DNA from: Exobacillus caeni
GTDB taxonomy: Bacteria; Bacillota; Bacilli; Bacillales; Guptibacillaceae
DNA length: 58,005 nt
Reading direction: 5' to 3'
NCBI RefSeq assembly: GCF_005747095.1
Contig: NZ_SWLG01000022.1
Span: 1 to 58,005 of the forward strand
The notes under the pieces were generated by a model that was not told the origin of the DNA, searched no databases, and was given only the letters and a program-made list of their open reading frames with translations. The number at the start of each line of letters is the position of its first letter. The stretch's first letter is position 1. A program made the translations under genes and the position numbers. Below, one piece after another: positions 52,003-58,005 of the stretch.

Positions 52003-53798
52003 CGTCTATCACTCTCCCTTATTCCTTTAATAGGGAGCGTAAAATAAATGGTTGTTCCTTTCCCCCACTTACTTTCAGCCCAAATGTCACCGCCATGAGC
52101 ATGGACCATTTCTTTAGCTATAGCGAGTCCGAGTCCAGTACCGCCCAATTGCCTTGAGCGGGCTTTGTCGACTCGATAGAACCGCTCGAATATCTTATCA
52201 ATATTGTTCTTCGGAATCCCTACTCCTTCATCTGACACACTGATGCGCAGCCTTTTGCCGACAGGCCATGCGCGGAAAGTAATCGTTCCGCCTTCAGGAG
52301 AATACTTGATCGCATTAGAAATAATATTATCAAGTACTTGCGTCATCTTATCTTTATCAATGGTTGTATAAATTTCTTTGTTCGGGAGTTCCCTTTTGAA
52401 ATCAAACTGCTCGCCTTTTGACATTTCAAACCGATCGATGATGTGGTGGTAATAAGCAACGAAATCGAGTTTTTGAAATTCGAGCCGGTATTCTTTCTTA
52501 TCCATCTTAGAGAGCTGCAGCAAGTCATTGACAAGCCTGATCATGCGTTCTGTTTCAGTCTGGGTGACTTCTAAAAATCTCGGAGCAATCTCTGGATCCT
52601 GCCATGCACCATCATGCAGCGCCTCAAGATAACTTCTCATCGTAGTCAGAGGCGTTCTTAATTCATGGGACACGTTCACAACGAACTCACGGCGCTCCTG
52701 CTCAATCTGCTCCTGTTCCGTTACATCATGCAACACTGCGATCAGGCCATTAATCGGTCCGTCCTCTTTATTGATCACAGAAAAGCTGACACGGATGATA
52801 AACGATTTATCATCGTCACTTAAATCTAGCAGCATCGAATCTGGACCGCTGTACACGTCATCCCAGGACATTTCTTCATCCAAATTAAATAGTTCTACTA
52901 AAGAAGATCCCAATATTGTTTCACGTGAAACATCTAAAATTTCTTCCGCACGGTCATTTAGCAAAATAATCATGCCATCCCTGTCCGTCGCTATAACACC
53001 GTCTGTCATATATGCAAGAACAGAGGTCAGTTTCTTCCTTTCTCCCTCAGTAATAGCATTAGCTTCCTGTAGTCTTCGGGTTAAATCATTGAAAGCAAGG
53101 GCAAGTGAACCGATCTCATCTTCTCCGTACACTTTAACCTTCCTTGTAAAATCTCCTCTTGCCATTACCAGGGCCTGTTTACGCATGTCTGATATTGGTT
53201 TTGTAATCGTCAAGGAAATGATGATGCCTAAAACGCCTGTTAGAAGTAAGGCAACGAGAGCAGCGGAAGCTAGAATGTTATTTACTTCTTCTGCTTGAGC
53301 AAAAATTTGCTTCATCTCCGCTTGAAAAAACACTGCTCCATTTACAGACGTACTATTTTCCCCAAGTATTGGCAAGGCAACGTTCAAAATGCGATTGCCA
53401 TCGTCCACAAAAATGTTGGCCCTTTGCGGATTATTGTTCAAGGCTTTTGTTATAGCTTCCTCAGTCGACCAGGAATCAACAGGAGCATTCAGGGCTGCAA
53501 CAATTTTGCCAGATGCATTAACGATTTGTATTTCTCTTATTTCTTCACTGCGAAAGTTGGCGATAAGCGTGTTTAATTTAGAGGTATCCTCGCCCTTTTT
53601 ATCATTTAATTGTCCGGAAACATTGTCAGAAAGCAACTGTGCCCTTTCATTAATAGAACCAACAAAGTTCTCGATAAACTGCTCCTCTAGCTGGTCATTA
53701 AAGTAGACACTTATGAACTGAATCGCAATTAAGATAAGAAGAACATAAATGATTCCGAACTTAAAATGTATTGATTTAAAAAAAGTAACTTTTCCCAT
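51999..53798 (-). CDS. walK: WalK (YycG) essential sensor histidine kinase
   Basis: The cell-wall-homeostasis kinase, 599 residues. Two transmembrane helices (about 12-31 and 177-197) enclose an extracytoplasmic PAS-like domain. HAMP (200-252), PAS (256-365), HisKA with phosphorylated H378 in VSHELRTPL and an ATPase domain with N, G1 (GVGIPKNNIDKIFERFYR) and G2 (GTGLGLAI) boxes follow. It senses lipid II or wall-turnover status at the septum and phosphorylates WalR. The layout is that of the Bacillus protein, with no missing catalytic residue. Confidence 0.96.
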   Translation of the reverse strand: MGKVTFFKSIHFKFGIIYVLLILIAIQFISVYFNDQLEEQFIENFVGSINERAQLLSDNVSGQLNDKKGEDTSKLNTLIANFRSEEIREIQIVNASGKIVAALNAPVDSWSTEEAITKALNNNPQRANIFVDDGNRILNVALPILGENSTSVNGAVFFQAEMKQIFAQAEEVNNILASAALVALLLTGVLGIIISLTITKPISDMRKQALVMARGDFTRKVKVYGEDEIGSLALAFNDLTRRLQEANAITEGERKKLTSVLAYMTDGVIATDRDGMIILLNDRAEEILDVSRETILGSSLVELFNLDEEMSWDDVYSGPDSMLLDLSDDDKSFIIRVSFSVINKEDGPINGLIAVLHDVTEQEQIEQERREFVVNVSHELRTPLTTMRSYLEALHDGAWQDPEIAPRFLEVTQTETERMIRLVNDLLQLSKMDKKEYRLEFQKLDFVAYYHHIIDRFEMSKGEQFDFKRELPNKEIYTTIDKDKMTQVLDNIISNAIKYSPEGGTITFRAWPVGKRLRISVSDEGVGIPKNNIDKIFERFYRVDKARSRQLGGTGLGLAIAKEMVHAHGGDIWAESKWGKGTTIYFTLPIKGIRESDRR

Positions 53799-53807
53799 GC
53801 TTAAGTA

Positions 53808-54512
53808 TTACTCCTGCTCTGGTTCTCTCATATAATAGCCTACTCCACGGCGAGTGATGATCCAGGTTGGATGGCTCGGATTGTCCTCCACTTTTTCTCG
53901 CAGTCTTCTTACTGTGACGTCTACCGTTCGAACATCACCAAAGTAATCATAGCCCCAAACTGTTTGCAGCAAATGCTCACGTGTCATAACCTGTCCAATA
54001 TGTTTTGCAAGGTAATGAAGAAGTTCAAATTCACGATGTGTTAGCTCGATCGTTTCTTCTCTTTTTGTAACTAAATAAGCATCCGGATGAATTGTTAAAG
54101 CTCCTATTTTGATGACACTGTTAGAGGATGTCTCTTTTTCAGGCTCCTGCTGCCTTCTTCTAAGGTTTGCTTTCACTCGTGCAATAAGTTCTCTCGTGCT
54201 GAATGGCTTTGTCACATAATCATCTGCTCCAAGTTCCAGCCCTAACACCTTATCAATTTCCGAATCCTTCGCTGTTAACATAATAATAGGAAGATCATAC
54301 TTTTTACGAACTTCTCTGCAGACTTCCATTCCATCTTTTCCTGGTAGCATAATATCAAGAAGAATCATATCCGGTCTTTCCTGCTCTACTTTTTCAAGCG
54401 CCTGGTCTCCATCATAGGCACAAACTACCTGATAGCCTTCTTTTTCCAGATTAAACTGCAATATATCAGCAATCGGTTTTTCATCATCTACTACTAAAAT
54501 TTTCTTTTCCAT
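53808..54512 (-). CDS. walR: WalR (YycF) essential response regulator
   Basis: The OmpR-family partner of WalK, 234 residues: a receiver with phosphoacceptor D53 in LLDIMLPG, plus D9/D10 and K103-type residues, then a winged-helix DNA-binding domain ([36 protein letters not shown]). It activates autolysin genes and is essential in Bacillus and Staphylococcus. It is the first gene of the wal operon (walR-K-H-I-J), which is complete here. Confidence 0.97.
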   Translation of the reverse strand: MEKKILVVDDEKPIADILQFNLEKEGYQVVCAYDGDQALEKVEQERPDMILLDIMLPGKDGMEVCREVRKKYDLPIIMLTAKDSEIDKVLGLELGADDYVTKPFSTRELIARVKANLRRRQQEPEKETSSNSVIKIGALTIHPDAYLVTKREETIELTHREFELLHYLAKHIGQVMTREHLLQTVWGYDYFGDVRTVDVTVRRLREKVEDNPSHPTWIITRRGVGYYMREPEQE

Positions 54513-54650
54513 TATTGAACGCTCCCTTATTAGAATTAAAAGAAACAGTTTTTATCTAAGTTGAAGTTTTTTCAATGGTTAAGTTTAATTGAATCTATTT
54601 TATCACATTCAAGCATCTTATTTCAGTTTTACTTATTCTGCCTAATAAAC

Positions 54651-54683
54651 CAAAAGAGCATGCCCTAAAAATGAGCATGCTCT
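54651..54683 (-). terminator. Terminator of the tRNA operon
   Basis: Minus-strand stem AGAGCATGC with GCATGCTCT followed by TTTTGG. It lies after tRNA-Phe, the last tRNA in the transcript. Confidence 0.8.
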
Positions 54684-54717
54684 GTACGTTAAATGTATGT
54701 TTAATTTGATAAATTGG

Positions 54718-54793
<76 letters not shown>

Positions 54794-55097
54794 ATGTTTG
54801 TATTGGTGACCATCATTTTATGCTGTGCTGATACCCTCTGTTCCTTCCTCTACTAGCTTATGCTATCGAAGCGGGCTGTGTCGGAACAACTCATCGATTA
54901 TTCATGAGGTAATGTTCGTTGCTCTACCGACTGAGCTATCGAGCCATGTTTGTATTGGTGACCATCATTTTATGCTGTGCTGATACCCTCTGTTCCTTCC
55001 TCTACTAGCTTATGCTATCGAAGCAGGCTGTGTCGGAACAACTCATCGATTTGTCACGATGTAACGTTCGTTGCTCTACCGACTGAGCTATCGAGCC
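54794..55097 (-). repeat. Tandem array: two extra tRNA-Phe 5' halves with 126-bp spacers
   Basis: Two 152-bp units (54794-54945 and 54946-55097). Each has 126 bp of spacer and then an exact 26-nt copy of the tRNA-Phe 5' half (acceptor strand and D arm: 54920-54945, 55072-55097). Spacers are nearly identical except for a small hairpin. Its stem sequence changes but stays paired: CTCAT/ATGAG at 54890-54908 and CATCG/CGATG at 55044-55061. Each spacer also carries a decayed tRNA 5' half (54848-54870) and a TGTTCC/GGAACA pair. The copies should be transcribed with the operon, but none has the anticodon or T arms. Confidence 0.85.
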
Positions 55098-55116
55098 TTA
55101 AAAATCAAATTTAGAA

Positions 55117-55192
55117 TGGCGGTCCCGACCGGATTTGAACCGGCGATCTCCTGCGTGACAGGCAGGCATGTTGACCCCTACACCACGGGACC
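55117..55192 (-). tRNA. tRNA-Asp (GTC)
   Basis: 76 nt with encoded CCA. Anticodon loop CTGTCAC (GTC), acceptor GGTCCCG with CGGGACC. Third gene of the tRNA cluster, 19 bp from the tRNA-Phe array. Confidence 0.95.
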
Positions 55193-55242
55193 TTTATTTT
55201 TATGTACTAATTCAGCTATGAAGTTAACCAGTAGTTAAATTT

Positions 55243-55322
<80 letters not shown>

Positions 55323-55350
55323 ATGATAAAAATATGTGATAGAAAGAAAA

Positions 55351-55426
55351 TGGTGAGCCATGGAGGATTCGAACCTCCGACCCTCTGATTAAAAGTCAGA
55401 TGCTCTGCCAGCTGAGCTAATGGCTC
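55351..55426 (-). tRNA. tRNA-Lys (TTT)
   Basis: 76 nt with encoded CCA. The anticodon loop ACTTTTAAT gives TTT. GAGCCAT pairs with ATGGCTC. First complete tRNA of the cluster. Copies of its 5' half lie upstream. Confidence 0.95.
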
Positions 55427-55816
55427 TCGTAGTTTAGTTGAAGCTTATTCATTTTCGATGTCCCTTCCTCTACCAGTATTTCTATCGAAGTGAGCTGTGT
55501 CGGGACAAATCGCCGTCATTTCAGCGTAGCATCGCTCTTTGCTCTGCCAGCTGAGCTAATGGCTCTCGTAGGTTAGTTGAAGCTTATTCATTTTCGATGT
55601 CCCTTCCTCTACCAGTATTTCTACCGATGTAGGCTGTGTCGGGACAAATCGCCGCCATTTCAGCGTAGCGTCGCTCTTTGCTCTGCCAGCTGAGCTAATG
55701 GCTCTCGTAGGTTATTCAACTGTGTTCCTTTCTCTGCCAGTTTATGCTAACGATGTAATCTGCGTCGGAACAAATCGCAGTTTACTCGGCGAAGTTTCGC
55801 TCTTAGCTAATGGCTC
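55427..55816 (-). repeat. Tandem array: tRNA-Lys 5' halves with related spacers
   Basis: Units of 139 bp (55427-55565), 139 bp (55566-55704) and 112 bp (55705-55816). The first two end in an exact 26-nt tRNA-Lys 5' half (55540-55565, 55679-55704). In the third unit the half is shortened to about 12 nt (55805-55816). The spacers have the same plan as the tRNA-Phe array: TGTCCC paired with GGGACA (55459-55464 and 55502-55507), where the third unit has TGTTCC and GGAACA, and a decayed tRNA-half-like stretch (55468-55490). This fills the 491-bp gap between tRNA-Lys and the PilZ gene. The last 70 bp hold only a terminator. Confidence 0.85.
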
Positions 55817-55887
55817 TCGTTGTTTATTCATTGTAGCTTTTCTAGAAAACTAGCAACAAAAAATATCTTATCACCTTTACATAAAAA

Positions 55888-55914
55888 AAGCAAGGGTTAT
55901 TTTAAAAACCCTTG
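55888..55914 (-). terminator. Terminator of the PilZ gene
   Basis: Minus strand CAAGGGTT with AACCCTTG followed by C and seven T's, just after the PilZ stop codon. Confidence 0.85.
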
Positions 55915-55917
55915 TTC

Positions 55918-56286
55918 TTATGCTTCCATTTTTCTTTTATGTAATCTAATAACTAATCGATTTACTTCCTGGAATATTAATGATGCTTCTTTTTGTTCCT
56001 GAAAGATAAATTTCACCCCGTAAAAGAAACTATCGTTGGTTCCTTTTTTCCAGACCACTTTGCCCGAAGCGTAAAGGTTTTCTTCGTTTAGTTTAAATTC
56101 AAAGTCAAGCTCTGTGTTAAGTGCTAAATCAGTTTTTTCCGTAAAACCCAGTCCTTCCCCTCCAACATCGTTAATCATGATCGTATAAGGGTATTCATCC
56201 TGTGCTTTATTGCTGCTTAGTCTCATTTTCCCTTCAATAGGAATATCAAGTTGGTGACGAAATACTTGTCGATTATCAGCAGACAT
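55918..56286 (-). CDS. PilZ-domain protein
   Basis: A 122-residue single-domain PilZ protein. The RxxxR-type motif (R6 and R10 in NRQVFRHQ) and the (D/N)xSxxG-like motif MINDVGGEGLGF sit at the usual spacing, and beta strands follow (ASGKVVWKKG, FFYGVKFIFQ). PilZ domains bind c-di-GMP and act on motility or secretion partners. The second motif has V in the place of S, which could weaken binding. GGAGTG precedes the ATG. It lies alone between purA and the tRNA array, with its own terminator. Confidence 0.82.
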   Translation of the reverse strand: MSADNRQVFRHQLDIPIEGKMRLSSNKAQDEYPYTIMINDVGGEGLGFTEKTDLALNTELDFEFKLNEENLYASGKVVWKKGTNDSFFYGVKFIFQEQKEASLIFQEVNRLVIRLHKRKMEA

Positions 56287-56401
56287 GCAATCACTCCATT
56301 ACAGATAGCATATTTTTCTTTTAATTCTACCATATCCTCCTGGAAAATATCCCAAAATTTTCCGATAAAATAAACTTTTCTTTCTATAAATCAAAAAAAT
56401 A

Positions 56402-56422
56402 AACAGAGGCCTAAAGCCTCTG

Positions 56423-56424
<2 letters not shown>
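56402..56424 (-). terminator. Terminator of purA, overlapping its stop codon
   Basis: Minus strand AACAGAGGC - TTTAG - GCCTCTGTT followed by TATTTTTTTG. The stem's first arm contains the last codons of purA. Confidence 0.8.
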
Positions 56425-57766
<1,342 letters not shown>

Positions 57767-57816
57767 TTATTAAAAATCCAAACTTAGTGTACCAATTCCT
57801 TTGCATAACGTCAATT

Positions 57817-57855
57817 AAAACCGAACGTTATTTTTATTAATAAGATATTCGTTCG
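57817..57855. promoter_or_regulatory. Paired inverted PurR boxes upstream of purA
   Basis: AAAACCGAACGTTA (57817-57830) on + and CGAACGAATA on - (57846-57855) match the PurBox core CCGAACATT/CGAAC. They face each other with a 16-bp gap between cores, the spacing used by Bacillus PurR. PurR should repress purA when purines are plentiful and be released by PRPP. Confidence 0.8.
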
Positions 57856-57909
57856 TTATTTAATGGGCTTCATTTTTTCTATTTTGCCCAAAAAATAAAA
57901 AAAGAGCCC

Positions 57910-58005
57910 TGAGGTGGTTAACCCCAAAAGTTAGAGTTTTGTTATGCAGTTGATTGGATGGATTGAGTTCGGTATTCGACGGGACTCAGTCCATCCAATT
58001 TTTCT
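57910..58005 (-). mobile_element. End of an IS3-family (IS150-like) insertion sequence
   Basis: The last 96 bp begin with a terminal sequence TGAGGTGGTTAACCCC and AAAAGTTAGA of the kind at IS150-group ends (TGxxxTGACCCCCAAAAGTTAGA). They then show the end of a transposase gene on the minus strand. The rest of the element lies beyond the window. It sits directly upstream of the PurR boxes of purA. Confidence 0.7.
57942..58005 (-). CDS. IS3-family transposase OrfB, C-terminal fragment (runs off window)
   Basis: On the minus strand the open frame at the right edge encodes KLDGLSPVEYRTQSIQSTA and stops at 57942. Ending in LxGLSPVEYRTQS is the hallmark of the DDE transposase OrfB of IS150-like elements. 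Only the last 20 residues are visible, so intactness is unknown. Confidence 0.8.
   Translation of the reverse strand, partial: EKLDGLSPVEYRTQSIQSTA

Noticed and set aside
54794-55097. Additional complete tRNA genes in the array
   Set aside because: After the D arm the sequence diverges. No anticodon stem-loop, T arm or 3' acceptor strand follows, so these are partial copies only.
55427-55880. T-box riboswitch suggested by tRNA-like and hairpin sequence
   Set aside because: No T-box antiterminator consensus (AGGGTGG...ACC), and no aminoacyl-tRNA synthetase or amino-acid gene downstream.

Overview
The window is a 58 kb piece of a low-G+C, spore-forming Firmicute chromosome, most likely Bacillaceae (Bacillus/Fictibacillus-like). 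The evidence is the purA - tRNA - walRKHIJ - htrA-like - rlmH gene order typical of the left side of oriC in Bacillus, a gamma-type spore protein, strong GGAGG ribosome sites and Bacillus-type PurR boxes. The species cannot be named from the sequence alone.

Layout. 1-10.6 kb: housekeeping and stress genes (fused methionine sulfoxide reductase, methyltransferases, spore protein, MBL hydrolase, topoisomerase III, DEAD-box helicase, RlmI-like methyltransferase), then a plasmid-style segregation cassette: a ParM-like actin, a ribbon-helix-helix ParR-like partner and about 19 helically phased TGTNNAC heptamers (10656-10907). 11-29.5 kb: metabolism and transport (three-subunit molybdenum hydroxylase, FUSC exporter, FAD oxidoreductase, heterodimeric ABC exporter, FetAB-type ABC pair, acetyl-CoA hydrolase/CoA-transferase with a LytTR regulator, MarR/MFS pair, DUF3231 protein, PLP aminotransferase).

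29.6-46.7 kb: a visibly A+T-rich integrated element bounded by a 17-bp imperfect direct repeat made of the last codons of rlmH, the same place used by staphylococcal SCC elements. A large serine recombinase lies next to intact rlmH. Cargo on the minus strand: a two-gene restriction-modification system in which the methyltransferase motifs are split over two proteins and the large one also carries a GIY-YIG-like end and a helicase; a GmrSD-type (DUF262/DUF1524/DUF4357) gene broken by two frameshifts; and a tightly coupled four-gene operon (winged-helix-like protein, PD-(D/E)xK-like nuclease, predicted TIM-barrel protein of unknown family, SIR2-like protein) that is the best candidate for an undescribed defence system. 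The recombinase-proximal part carries small accessory genes, a frameshifted radC and an N-terminally truncated replication-initiator-like gene.

46.7-58 kb: rlmH, a DnaA-box cluster, an HtrA-like protease, the complete walRKHIJ operon, four tRNA genes (Lys, fMet, Asp, Phe), a PilZ protein, purA with paired PurR boxes, and the end of an IS3-family insertion sequence at the right edge. Upstream of both tRNA-Phe and tRNA-Lys are tandem arrays in which the exact 5' half of that tRNA is repeated, separated by related spacers that keep a base-paired stem through compensatory changes. I know of no described family that fits these arrays.
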